From Uranotaenia lowii (taxonomy: Eukaryota > Arthropoda > Insecta > Diptera > Culicidae): a stretch of DNA of 64,000 nucleotides. The notes under the pieces were generated by a model. That model ran no database searches, was not told the origin of the DNA, and saw only the letters and a program-made list of their open reading frames with translations. Made by a program: the position numbers and the translations under genes. The DNA is taken from positions 337,978,023 to 338,042,022 of the forward strand of contig NC_073693.1 of the NCBI RefSeq assembly GCF_029784155.1, in the 5' to 3' direction. Positions 31,220 to 42,239 of this stretch are shown here, piece after piece. Each line of letters opens with the position of its first letter. The stretch's first letter is position 1.

Positions 31220-33877
31220 CTAAACATAAAGAGAACGAATCTCTGCGATGGAAGACTGCATCGATTTGCCTCTGAAGTTGGAGATGATGTTGTTGGCCAT
31301 CTCTTCGATAGATTCAATGCCTGCAATCCGATGAAGATCTTCGGTGCTGTGCCAAGGTGGAAGCCGCAAAATCATTTTCAGAACTTTGTTCTGAATCCTC
31401 TGGATGGCTTTCTTCCTCGTCGCGCAGCAGCTAGACCAAATCGGAACTGCATACATGATCGCTGGTTGGAAAACTTGTTTGTAGATGAGCATCTTATTTC
31501 GCAGACACAACCGGGATTTCCTGTTGATGAGAGAATAAAGAGATTTAGTGTATTTATTACATTTAGATTGAATATCTTCAATGTGGTTTTTAAAAGTAAG
31601 ATTCCGATCAAGTGTGAGTCCCAAGTACTTCACGTGATCAGACCATTCTAATGAAACCCCATTAAAAGTTATGGAATGATTTTCATTAGGTTTTAAAAAA
31701 TTTGCTCTTGGCTTATGGGGAAATAAAATAAGTTGAGTTTTGGAAGCGTTAGGAGAAATTTTCCACATTTTCAAGTAATTCAAAAAGGAATTTAAATTTT
31801 GTTGCAATCTACTGCGTACCACCCGTAAATTTCGACCTTTTGCTGAAAGCAAAGTATCATCAGCAAATAATCTTCTACCTTTTCCTTCTGGTACATCAGG
31901 AAGATCAGAAGTAAAAATATTGTATAAAATTGGCCCAAGTATACTGCCTTGAGGGACACCAGCTCTAATGGGTGTCCTTTCAGAGCATGAATTTTGATAG
32001 CTTACTTGTAAGGTTCGGCTAGTCAAATAATTTTGAATAATTTTGGTGAGATATACAGGAAAATCAAATCGAGCTAATTTAGCTACTAAACCTTTGTGCC
32101 AAACACTGTCAAAAGCTTTTTCAATATCAAGAAGAGCAACACCAGTTGAATAACCTTCAGATTTGCTAGCGTTAATCATATTAGTTACACTCAAAAGTTG
32201 ATGTGTAGTAGAATGTCCATGACGAAAACCAAATTGTTCATCAGGGAAAATAGAATTCTGATTAATGTGAATCATCATTCTATTCAAAATAACTCTCTCA
32301 AATAGTTTACTTAAAGAAGGAAGCAAACTAATTGGTCGATAACTTGAAGGCTCTGAAGCACTTTTTCCAGGTTTCAAAATTGGAGTTACTTTGGCATTTT
32401 TCCATTTATTGGGAAAATAGGCCAAGTGAAAACATTTGTTGAAAATTTTAACTAAAAAATTTAAAGTGCTTTCAGGCAACTTTTTAAGAAGAATATAGAA
32501 AATCCCATCTTCCCCTGGAGCTTTCATATTTTTAAATTTTTTGAAAATCAATTTAAGTTCATCAATATTTGTCTCACAAGAACTTTCAAACACATTTTGC
32601 TTAGAAAGAATATCATCAAATTCTAGGGAAATTTGAGCATCAATTGGACTTACAACGTTTAAATTAAAATCATGAGCAGACTCAAATTGTTGGGCTAATT
32701 TTTGAGCCTTTTCTGAATTAGTTAAAAGAAGTTTATCCCCATCTTTCAAAGTAGGAATTGGCTTCTGGGGCTTTTTCAAAATTTTAGTTAATTTCCAAAA
32801 TGGCTTTGAGTAGGGTTTTATATCCTCTACTGCTTTAGCAAAATTTTCATTACGAATGAAATTTAAACGACGTTTGATCTCTTTTTGAAGGTCGCAATAA
32901 ATTAATTTCAAATAAGGATCTCTAGTACGTTGATATTGGCGTCGACGAATGTTTTTCAGTCGTATCAAAAACTGAAGATCATCATCGATCAAAGGTTGAT
33001 TGAATTTATGTTTAACTTTAGGTATTGAAGCGGCTTTAGCATTGACGATTGCAGTTGTCAAATTTTCTACAGCCAAATCAATATCTTCTATTGAATTCAG
33101 TGGAACGTTTACATCTAAATTACGTTCAATAAAATTCATATATCGCTCCCAGTTAGCCTTTTGAAAGTTAAAAGTTGATTTTAAAGGGTTTTCAATGGGA
33201 CTTTGGGATAAAGAAAATGTTACTGGAAGGTGGTCTGAATCGAGGTCCGCATGAGTAACTAATTGACTACAATGCTCGCCTAAATCCGTTAGAACCAAAT
33301 CAATTGTGGAGGGATTTCTAATTGAAGAAAAACAAGTATGCCCATTAGGATATTCAACAGTATAATAACCTGCAGAGCAGTCATTAAACAAAATATTCCC
33401 ATTTGAATTTGATGAAATGTTATTCCAAGATCGGTGTTTTGCATTAAAGTCACCAATAATAAAAAAATTAGATTTATTTCTGGTGAGTTTTTGCAAATCT
33501 CCCTTCAAAAAATTTTTCTGTTCGCCGCTGCATTGAAAAGGCAAATATGCGGCAACAATTATAATTTTCCCCATAGAAGTTTCTAATTCAATTCCAATTG
33601 TTACTAAGACTTTTGTATTGAAAGAAGGAAGAAGTCTAAATTTGAGACGACTATTGATGACAATAGCTACACCCCCACCTTGTCGATCAAGTCGATCATT
33701 TCGTAAAATTTTAAAGAAAGCATTGCTTTTCAAGTTATTGTCTGGCTTTAAAAAAGTTTCAGTGATGGCAGCAATATGTATGTTTTGAGTTTTCAAAAAT
33801 AAAAAGAATTCATCTTGGTTAGCCAGCAAAGATCTAGCGTTCCAATTCATAATATTTAAACATCTATTTGGATCCAT
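31220..33877 (-). CDS. Jockey ORF2: endonuclease and reverse transcriptase
   Basis: Intact 885-residue frame from ATG 33877 (MDPNRCLNIMNWNARSL). Residues about 8-230 are an apurinic-like (EEP) endonuclease that nicks the target for priming. Its motifs are NWNARS, AITETFL, GGGVAIVIN, IIGDFNAKHRSWNN, TIDLVLTDLG and DSDHLPVTF. Residues about 450-720 are the reverse transcriptase: KAPGEDGI, SSYRPISLLPSLSKLFERV, FGFRHGHSTTHQL, ALLDIEKAFDSVWH, AGVPQGSILGPILYN and the catalytic RLFADDTLL. The C-terminus has the usual YLGLTLDRNLTFKNHI and IWSSCCATRKKAIQRIQNK. Length is normal for the family. Its start overlaps the end of ORF1's C-terminal frame by 14 nt, the common Jockey arrangement. Potentially active. 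Confidence 0.95.
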   Translation of the reverse strand: MDPNRCLNIMNWNARSLLANQDEFFLFLKTQNIHIAAITETFLKPDNNLKSNAFFKILRNDRLDRQGGGVAIVINSRLKFRLLPSFNTKVLVTIGIELETSMGKIIIVAAYLPFQCSGEQKNFLKGDLQKLTRNKSNFFIIGDFNAKHRSWNNISSNSNGNILFNDCSAGYYTVEYPNGHTCFSSIRNPSTIDLVLTDLGEHCSQLVTHADLDSDHLPVTFSLSQSPIENPLKSTFNFQKANWERYMNFIERNLDVNVPLNSIEDIDLAVENLTTAIVNAKAASIPKVKHKFNQPLIDDDLQFLIRLKNIRRRQYQRTRDPYLKLIYCDLQKEIKRRLNFIRNENFAKAVEDIKPYSKPFWKLTKILKKPQKPIPTLKDGDKLLLTNSEKAQKLAQQFESAHDFNLNVVSPIDAQISLEFDDILSKQNVFESSCETNIDELKLIFKKFKNMKAPGEDGIFYILLKKLPESTLNFLVKIFNKCFHLAYFPNKWKNAKVTPILKPGKSASEPSSYRPISLLPSLSKLFERVILNRMMIHINQNSIFPDEQFGFRHGHSTTHQLLSVTNMINASKSEGYSTGVALLDIEKAFDSVWHKGLVAKLARFDFPVYLTKIIQNYLTSRTLQVSYQNSCSERTPIRAGVPQGSILGPILYNIFTSDLPDVPEGKGRRLFADDTLLSAKGRNLRVVRSRLQQNLNSFLNYLKMWKISPNASKTQLILFPHKPRANFLKPNENHSITFNGVSLEWSDHVKYLGLTLDRNLTFKNHIEDIQSKCNKYTKSLYSLINRKSRLCLRNKMLIYKQVFQPAIMYAVPIWSSCCATRKKAIQRIQNKVLKMILRLPPWHSTEDLHRIAGIESIEEMANNIISNFRGKSMQSSIAEIRSLYV

Positions 33878-35295
33878 GAGGGAATCGTAAAGTCATAATA
33901 ATTTTGTTAGCATAATTAAAAGAAGTTTGGAAAGCTTCAAACATTGAATTTGCTTTCAACATAAGTTGCATCATTTCCATTAAATTTTGATGCAAAAATT
34001 TTAATTTTTCCTCAGTAATCTCACCCAAATCAACAAAATTGTTAGGATCAGAAAATGAAGGAGAAGAACAAGTATTTGAATTTCGGGGATTTTCCCAAGT
34101 CTTCGCATGAACGTTGAGACTTGGTTTTTTTCCCATTTTTATTAGTTATGCCTGGAGAGAGCAACCCATTTTCAACCACCTCTGAGAACGATAAACAACG
34201 AGTCTGTGGCGCAGAATCAGCCCAGGTAACATTAAAATCACTTCGGGTATTACCCAGCCGTGATTCCAATGTAGGCCGAGGCTGACTGCGAACAGGCAGG
34301 TTGTTTGCCGGTCTGACGTGTGTAGACGAAAAAGAGGAAGGAGGAGAAGAAACTTTTCTGGAAACTTTGGGATTTTTCCTAGAAGCAATAATTTTTGCCC
34401 TGATGGGACAGTCTAGCGAATTCGAGGAATGATTACCTGCGCAATTTGCACACTTGAAAAATTCTGTTTTTGGTTTATCACCACCATAAAGGCATTTAGA
34501 TTTTTCATGATCGAATGAGCCGCAAAACATGCATCTGGCATTCATTCTACAATTTTTAGTGCCGTGACAAAAAGCTTGACAACGACGACATTGCGTAATA
34601 TTTTGAAGGAAATTGGTTGAAGATTTTCGAAAAGGTTCGAATTTGACTCGACAATGAAACATAAGACGAGCCTTTTCAAGAATTTGCAAATTATTAACTT
34701 GATCCTTTTTAAAATGGATCAAATAAAGCTCAGGAGCAAAACCAACACTACTGATATTATTCGTGTTGGTTCTTTTCCTCATTTGAATTACTTGAATTGG
34801 AGAAAAACCTAACAAAGAATTTAATTCAGCTGTGATCTCATCCGGTGTCTGATCGCCGGTGAGACCACGAAGTACAACTTTAAATGGACGATCACTTCTA
34901 GTGTCGTAAGTAAAAAATTGATGTTTTTTATTATTCAAATAATTTAAAATTTTTTGAAAATCATTAAAAGATTCCGCCAATATACGAGCAGTTCCCCTTC
35001 GACCGATCTGAAAAGAAATCTTCACATCCTTAACGGAAGTGACGATTTCTTTTCGAAAGGCATTGAAGTCAGGAATCGTGACCGTTATTGGTGGAATCTT
35101 TTCGTTTTTAAGAGTATAAGAAGAAGAAGGTTTCTTAGTACTCTTATCAGAATTAAATATGAATATTTCCTCATCACCGATGTTATGAAGGACATCGAAT
35201 GAGTTGGAAATTTCAACTTTTTTGGGCGATGGACCTGAATTAGTTTCGGCAATACGTTTTCTACCAGCCCTTGAGCCAGCCGATGACTTCCCCAT
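33864..35295 (-). pseudogene. Jockey ORF1 (nucleic-acid-binding, zinc knuckles), one frameshift
   Basis: The frame is open upstream to 35418, but MGKSSAGSRAGRKR at 35295 is the likely start because the preceding residues are hydrophobic leader translation. The protein has an RNA-recognition-like region (VVLRGLTGDQTPDEITAELN) followed by three zinc knuckles, CRRCQAFCHGTKNC, CMFCGSFDHEKSKC and CANCAGNHSSNSLDC, as in Jockey ORF1/Gag-like proteins that package element RNA. The frame stops at 34048 after ITNKNGKKTKSQRSCEDL. A one-base shift in the A-run near 34131 instead gives GKKPSLNVHAK and a helical tail, KLKFLHQNLMEMMQLML, ending at 33864, overlapping ORF2. The longer version fits the element's layout, so the A-run holds a one-base indel (mutation, sequencing error or slippery site). 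Confidence 0.85.
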
Positions 35296-35476
35296 GCTGG
35301 AAAGAAAAAACAAAATATGAATAAAAGAAAATGAAAATAATTTTAGCACTGAAAAGTGCTGATTGAAAAACAGGTAAGGAAAAAAAATAAATAATGTAAA
35401 ATGTTCCTGCAGGTACACAGCAACGATACGATGCTCCGGCGTACGTGTTGACGGCTCAACGGTACAGATGGAAGTG

Positions 35477-35491
35477 AGGTACTAGCTCTTT
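35477..35491. repeat. Target-site duplication of the Jockey element, right copy
   Basis: AGGTACTAGCTCTTT, identical to 30960-30974. Confidence 0.93.
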
Positions 35492-38437
35492 AATTAATGT
35501 TGACCAAGCGGATCGCGTTACAATTCGTTCGCGCGACCATAGAACATCTTCTGCTCTGAATACATCCGCTATAGTAAATAATAATGAAATTGTTGCTTAC
35601 TGTCAAAATTTTAACAGAATGCGAAGTGCATCGAAATTAAATACAATTTATAAAAATTTAGCAGCTTGTAGTTATACTATAATTTTGGGAACAGAAACAA
35701 GCTGGGATGCAAATATAAAGAGCGAAGAAGTTTTTGGTTCTAGTTTCAACGTATTCAGAGATGACAGAAACTTTCTTCTTTCTGACAAGAAATCTGGCGG
35801 TGGTGTGGTTGTGGCAATCAGCTCTGTCTTCGATTCTGAGCTCATTCCTACGGCTAAACACAAAGATTTCGAGCAGGTGTGGGTCAAAGCCCGCATCTTC
35901 AATGAAACGCATATTTTCGGGTCGATTTACTTTCCGCCAGAACATGCCACTAAAGAATATTTTCAAAAGTTTCTATTTGACATTACTGAAATGTTCGCAA
36001 ATTTTGAGCCTGAATTTAAAATTCACCTTTATGGCGACTTTAACCAATCAAGTCTCCAATTCTTAATTGATGAAGAGAATGAAAGCATTCTCTTGCCGGT
36101 CTGTGGTGATAATGAAACACTGCAAATTCTTTTTGATAATTTGGCTTCGTTGTGTCTCAATCAAATAAATCATGTAAAAAATGCCTGTAGCCGCTATCTG
36201 GACTTATTATTTTCCAATCTGACTGATGATTTTTGCGTTGTAGAAGCTTCAGATCCAATTTGGAAAAACGAGGTCTTCCACACTGCTATCGAATTCTCAA
36301 TCATATGTCCTGATCAAAAACGTTTACCAGATGATTATGAGTTTATAGAGACTTTTGACTTCTTCCATGCTAACTATAATATGATTAAAACAAAATTACA
36401 AGTTGTTGATTGGAAAACAATATTCCGAGCTGAGAACTCAACAGACAATCAAGTAGAGATTTTTTACAAAAATCTTGGTAATATTCTCAAAGAATTTGTT
36501 CCAACAAAATTAAAGCGACGAACATATAATAACAAAAATCCGCCTTGGTTCACGAAAGAGCTTGTGCACTTAAGAAATAAAAAGCAGAAGGCACATAAAA
36601 ACTGGAAAAAGAATCCATCATTAGTCACTAAGTTAGAACACCAAGAAGCCAGTAATCGACTAGCAATACGCTTAAGTACTTCTTTCCAAGACTATAATAT
36701 AAAAATTGAGCAAAACATAAAATCGAACCCAAGAAACTTTTTTAGATATGTTAAAACAAAATTAAAAAACAATAGTTTTCCAACTCGCATGCACTTTGGC
36801 AGCATAGAAGGTCAAAATTCCGACGAAATTTGTAATCTATTTGCCGACTTTTTCCAAACTGTTTACACTAGTTTTTCCGAGAAAGATCGTGATACTTCCT
36901 TTTTTAGTTATCTCTCTGATTCAACGGCATTAACTGTAGTCGAATCAATTTCCCTTGAAGAAATATGTAAAGCCATTTCCTCCTTAGACAGCACTAAAGG
37001 GCCCGGGCCTGATGGAATTCCTCCACTTCTTTTAAAAAATCTAGTAAATGAACTGAGTATGCCATTATTTCTTCTATTTAACTCTTCATTGAAATCAGGT
37101 GTTTTTCCTCAAGTATGGAAAGAATCATTTCTTGTACCCATTTTTAAGTCAGGAAAAAAATCTGACATAAAAAATTACAGGGGCATTGCCATTTTATCGT
37201 GCATACCAAAACTTTTCGAAGCTTTAGTGAATGAAAAAATATATAACCAAATTAAAACTCTCATTACTGAAAAGCAACATGGATTTGTTAAAGGAAGATC
37301 TACAGCCACTAATTTACTGGAGTTAGTTACCTATAATATTAGCTGTATGGATCGCGGTAATTCTGTTCAGGCTTTATACACGGACTTCAGTAAAGCTTTT
37401 GACAGCATTGACATCCCCATGTTAATTTTTAAATTAAATAAACAAGGATTCAGTTCACACCTACTGAAATGGATAAGGTCCTATTTAACGACCCGCTCAC
37501 AAGTTGTTAGATTTAATGGTTCACTTTCAAAAAGTATCTCCGTCACTTCTGGTGTACCTCAAGGCTCCCATCTCGGCCCCCTATTATTTATTTTATACGT
37601 AAATGATATAACTTGTCTTCTCAAGCAGTCAAATGTGCTAATTTATGCTGATGATATGAAGCTTTATATGAAAGTAAATAGCGAAGAAGACTTCAGAATC
37701 TTTCAAAACGAAGGCAAAACGTGGCAAAATGTTCAAATATTGTATTTACTAGAAGAAAATGTCAGTCATATGAAATTGTCAAATTGGGTGATGATCCTGT
37801 CGAGAGAGTCAACAAGATTAGAGACCTTGGAGTTATATTGGACTCAAAACTTACCTTTGTAGATCACTATAACTCAATAATTCAGAAATCGAACAGTATG
37901 TTAGCATTTATAAAACGTTTTAGTTATAATTTCAAAGACCCATACACAATAAAAACATTGTACACAGCTTATGTTAGATCCATTCTTGAGTATTGTAGCG
38001 TTGTGTGGTCGCCTTTTCAAATATCACATAAAAGCCGTTTAGAATCAGTCCAGAAACAATTTGTTCTATTAGCTTTACGAAATTTAGGATGGTCTCAGAG
38101 CCAATTACCTAGCTATGAATCACGTTGCCTGCTTATTAACATTGAAACATTAAGTGTAAGAAGAGAGTTTGCTGCAATCTGTTTTGTAAACGACATAATT
38201 AATCAGCGCGTTCAGTCTGCTTATCTACTAAATCAATTAAACTTTTATTGTCCTTGCCGTCATTTAAGAACAAGAAATCTTTTCATTATAACCTCTACTC
38301 GAACTGATTATGGAAAATATAGTCCAATGAATTGTTTAATGTATAGTTACAATAAATATTATGAGAACATAGACTTTACTATGTCAAAACAGCAGCTGAA
38401 AAAAGGTTTTTACGGTAACAGGCACCGAAGAACCTGA
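35478..38437 (+). pseudogene. ORF2 of CR1-like element: endonuclease and reverse transcriptase, frameshifted
   Basis: The first ATG is at 35619 (MRSASKLNTI), but the frame is open back through INVDQADRVTIRSRDH to the target duplication. On the other side of the Jockey insertion it continues in the -1 frame of ORF1 to about 30904, without an ATG. Endonuclease motifs: ILGTETSWD, GGGVVVAISS, HLYGDFNQSS, YLDLLFSNL. RT motifs: STKGPGPDGIPPLLL, IKNYRGIAILSCIPKLFEA, HGFVKGRSTATNLLE, ALYTDFSKAFDSIDI, SGVPQGSHLGPLLFI and the catalytic LIYADDMKLYM. Near 37700-37720 a deletion shifts the frame; the C-terminus continues from about 37721 (KCSNIVFTRRK, IRDLGVILDSKLTF, CSVVWSPFQISHKSRLESVQ) to TGA at 38437. 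The frameshift and the insertion make this copy non-functional. Confidence 0.9.
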
Positions 38438-38566
38438 CTTTGAAAATGTAAACAAAAATCATTATTATTAAGCCTATTTGAAAATTGTAATCCCTAGCTT
38501 TAAGTTATTATATATGTAGCCTACAATGTTTGGCGAAATAAATAAATAAATAAATAAATAAATAAC

Positions 38567-38989
38567 CGTCACGTCACGTCACACGTCACGTTTGTTAACA
38601 TAAAAATTCCAACCATTCAAAAATTTATTTTTATGATTTCAGCTAGTAGAATTTATTGTAGTATTCTAAAGCATTATTGTTGAAAAATCCAAACAAAACC
38701 AAATTTAATGCAATTGGTGTTTGGCATTGGGCATGGGCATTTATAGCACCACAAGCTTATCTAAATCTATTAATTTTTAAAAGTTTTCATTTTATTTTTT
38801 ATTCAAAAGAAAGTTTACTGCATTCAACCCCTTTTTCTGAGAAAGGTATAAAAATCGCATGTTTAAGAAAATTTAAATAATAAGAAAAAAAAATGATTAC
38901 ATCTTTTTATATCCCACCAACTTTTAAAATTTTTGATGGATAAGCGGTATGATCAGCTGTCAATACAATTTTTGAGAAACCATTGATGT
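38567..38989. other. No gene recognised
   Basis: AT-rich. Starts with a short GTCACGTCACGTCAC direct repeat next to the (AAAT)n tail of the CR1-like element. Confidence 0.45.
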
Positions 38990-40135
38990 TGAAAAGTGTT
39001 GCATGTTACTTCAGTTGACGAAACTAACTAAATTTGAAGAATTTGTTTATCAGAACCAAATGTGGCACTTAGTCACTGTACTTGGTATGTTCGTTTTGAT
39101 ACTAAAAACATAACCTAGTATGTACTTAAAATTTTCCCTTGCCCCGTAAATTTTCCGGAATTTCCACATAAGTGCATACATGTCCAAAAAGCGTTTTTTT
39201 TCTTTCTATGAACTTCAAATAAAAAATTCAACAAGCCTCTTCACTACACTGTAAATTTTTGCCTCGATTTCCAGCAAAAAAAATTGCTGGAAATGTTCAG
39301 CAATCCAAATTTTTGCTGGAAACCAGCAAACGGTTTTCTAATTGCTGGATTTTACAGCAATCGGTTGTGTTCTTGTCATTTTTGCTGAAAAATCAGCAAT
39401 CGGTTTTCAAATTGCTGGACTTTCCAGCAATTGATCTAGTTTGCTGGAAAATCAGCAATCGAGTTGTCATATTGGAGTCTGTTTGTTTTCGTACGCTGAA
39501 GCAAGGTGAGACTTTATTTTACGAGTTTTGGTTGGGTTAATATAATTATTTTTATTTTCCTCTATATTTTAGCAACCAGACACAAGTCAAGGGTGAGTTT
39601 TTATTGGACAGATTTCATAAAAGATACTAATCAGAACTCTTTTCTCAGGTAGCGAATGATCAACACTCTGGCAAAAAGCTGCCACTCCAGAGCCGGTGTT
39701 GGAAAATTTAAAAAAAAAGTTCTTGAAAATAAACACAACATAATTTTAAAATGGAAGAAACTAATTCTTTTTCATTGCTCATTATATGCACAGCCAGTAT
39801 TCAATATTTAATTTAGAGTTGAAATATAAATTTGGTACTAAATACAGCCGGTTGTTTTGAAAGAAATAGCTGGTTTCCAGCAATCTGGATTGCTGATTTT
39901 CCAGCAATTTGAATTGCTGGAAACCAGCAATAACGTTTGCTGTTTTTTCCAGCAATTTAAATTGCTGGAAATTTTGCTGGAAAGTCAGCGGGACAAAAAC
40001 CAGCAAAATTTTGCTGGTTTCCAGCAAAAAAAAATTTGCTGTGTAGGTATATTGATTATATTCATGAATACAAAACGTAGTACTCTAAATTTTTCGGAAA
40101 TTTTACATAAGTGTACTTGGAAGTAAATTTCGATT
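38990..40135 (-). repeat. Relic of the 180-bp satellite (about two monomers), split by a MITE
   Basis: Reverse-orientation satellite landmarks are CACTTAGTCACTGTACTTGGTATG, AAAATTTTCCCTTGCCCCG and TTTTCCGGAATTTCCACATAAGTGC (39062-39180), then CTTCACTA / GGTATATTG ... AAAACGTAGTACTC (39240-39246 and 40044-40085). The second monomer is interrupted between CACTA and GGTAT by the element at 39247-40043. Confidence 0.8.
39247..40043. mobile_element. MITE with repeated TTGCTGG motifs, 797 bp, TA target
   Basis: TA flanks both ends (39245-39246, 40044-40045), and the satellite monomer reads through when it is removed. The tips are short imperfect inverted repeats, CACTGTAAATTTTT and CACAGCAAATTTTTTTT (inward). 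Many copies of TTGCTGGAAA or TTTCCAGCAA occur in both orientations at 39270-39460 and 39870-40040, so the DNA can form many small hairpins. The central 400 bp is ordinary AT-rich DNA. No transposase. Confidence 0.75.
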
Positions 40136-41590
40136 TTTTTCTCTTCATATAAACACTGTTAAAATTATGAATATAAAATAATTTTATCTATTGTTTATTA
40201 TTTTATGTTGGGATTTTCATTGCCTTTTGAAGCACGTAGAGATAAGTGAAAAAAATTGCTTTGGATTATTATAACGATTTCGACGATTGTCGTAATCCAA
40301 GATTTTAAATGTGCTTTTTTCTTTATTATTCTAAAATTTCATATTATGTAGTGTAGAAAACAGCTTCACCTTTCAATTGACTTGACACCGATTATTAAAC
40401 GCCCAGATGTAGGTACTTCATTTAAACGCCTAGATGTTTTTTTTACACTTTTTTCAGCAACGACGCGCCTTGAAAAGCTCACAATGAGTGACCAGAGTAA
40501 AATACGCAAGTAAAGAGAGCGTAATTAGCCTCTCTATCGTCTCATTTCGTTGATTTGTAAACAAAACGTTCATTAGTTCATTCCGTTTGTTTACGTTTTG
40601 AAATTAGCCAATTTCGTATCGAAATTATTAGGAATGTTTCATTACCTATGAATACTTAATCCTTAAGAAGTAAAAAACTGTTTTTTTTGGTGATTGTTAA
40701 GCAAATCATCTCAACTTAAATTCTTGATTCTACATAATTTTTGGAAAAACTCTTAACCATTCACCTTTTTTCTAACCTATTAAAGAATGGAAATTTATCA
40801 TAAAATGAAACATCAATTTCAGGAAAAAATTTCTTCATGTACAGAAATTAACAACAAGAAATAGTCTATATAAAATTGTACTCAAAAGATTCATAACACG
40901 GAATAATTGCTTAAGATTGGAGAAATTTATTTTCACTTCATATTTCACAATTATTCAATAACATAATTTTCACATTTAAATAATTTAATCTAACCTTTTT
41001 GGTGTTTTTTCGGCCAGATGCGCCAATTACTTTTTCAATAAAATCTTGGGCACAAGCATTTCTGATTAACATTCACAGAATATGGGTCGATCGTTTTCGG
41101 CTTCAGCGGTGCCTTCGGACTCGATTTCGACCATCAAGGTCATATCAGCAAGCTAGAATTAAAGATAGTAGGTGAGTATTTGGAGCGGAAGAAACACTAT
41201 TAAATTGCAATCAAAATTCACTTACCATAGCAGACACCTTTCGTAGATCGCAAACAAACAACCGTTTATACGCTCTTTCGATCGGCGCCTCGTCCATTTC
41301 ATTGTTAACTTTAGATGTAAGGATATTTTTTAAATAATAAAATTTTCTTTAAAAGTTGCTACATAAACATTCACTTCTTGCAGTAAAATAGACAATTTGA
41401 TGAACTCGATGAAATAGGATGAACTCAAAATAATGTTATGACAGCTCAGATGAACCCAACACAACTTTCTGTTCACTGAAAATAGTGCTCATGTTGAAAT
41501 TTCATGTTTCACAGCATGGATTTATATAATTAGCATCTAAGAAACCTTTATTTAATGATGACAATTGGAAACATATGCGCCAGATTTCAC
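40136..41590. other. No gene recognised
   Basis: AT-rich. 40480-40620 (GAGAGCGTAATTAGCCTCTC ... GTTTGTTTACG) resembles the flank at 28020-28110. No ORF, RNA gene or clear element ends. Confidence 0.5.
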
Positions 41591-42126
41591 AGGAAATTGA
41601 AATGAGTATATTCTATAGTAACTGTCTATTGAGATTTTTATTAATAACAGAACGTGCTTGAATTAATAAGTAACATTCTTCATTCAATCAGTTATGAAAA
41701 TGTAGATAAAAAATAAATTTCATCTTTCTATAATATAAAGTGGTGTTGCTTATTTCTAGGATTTCCAGGTTTTTGAATCCTTCATTCCAAAATTCAAAAC
41801 TTAAAGCCTCTTTAATTATGATAGTAAAAATCAGTAAAATGAAAAAAAAAAACAAATAGGAAATTGAAATGAGTATATTCTATAGTAACTGTCTATTGAG
41901 ATTTTTATTAATAACAGAACGTGCTTGAATTAATAAGTAACATTCTTCATTCAATCAGTTATGAAAATGTAGATAAAAAATAAATTTCATCTTTCTATAA
42001 TATAAAGTGGTGTTGCTTATTTCTAGAATTTCCAGGTTTTTGAATCCTTCATTCCAAAATTCAAAACTTAAAGCCTCTTTAATTATGATAGTAAAAATCA
42101 GTAAAATGAAAAAAAAAAAACAAATA
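41591..42126 (+). repeat. 267-bp tandem duplication
   Basis: AGGAAATTGAAATGAGTATA at 41591 recurs at 41858, and the two copies are almost identical to the end. Differences are one base near 41760/42027 (CTAGGATT versus CTAGAATT) and the length of the closing A run. A recent duplication of non-coding DNA. Confidence 0.95.
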
Positions 42127-42239
42127 GGCATATAAAACTTAAGAAATAATAGTTCTAAAATTCTAAAATTATTTCGTTCTGAAATTTAAAAATTATTTCG
42201 TTCTGAAATTTAAAAATTTTAAAATTTTGAAATTGTAAA

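Larger units (their letters stand above)
30975..35476 (-). mobile_element. Jockey-type non-LTR retrotransposon, apparently full length
   Basis: About 4.5 kb on the minus strand with 15-bp target duplications, a poly(A) tail (T run at 30972-30987), a 5' leader beginning CACTTCCATCTG at 35476, ORF1 and ORF2. A full 5' end and clean duplications indicate a complete, fairly recent insertion. It inserted head-to-head with, and at the ORF1/ORF2 boundary of, the CR1-like element. Confidence 0.92.
29380..38566 (+). mobile_element. CR1-like non-LTR retrotransposon, split by a Jockey insertion
   Basis: ORF1 (29510-30961) and the endonuclease/RT ORF2 (35478-38437) share one orientation. They are separated only by an insertion of 4.5 kb bounded by the direct repeat AGGTACTAGCTCTTT. 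The 3' end carries an (AAAT)n run at 38536-38565, in keeping with the microsatellite tails of CR1-group elements. The 5' limit is a guess from where ORF1's leader begins. Family placement (CR1 group versus a neighbouring Jockey-superfamily clade) rests on the PHD-type finger in ORF1 and the RT motifs and needs a tree. Confidence 0.8.
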
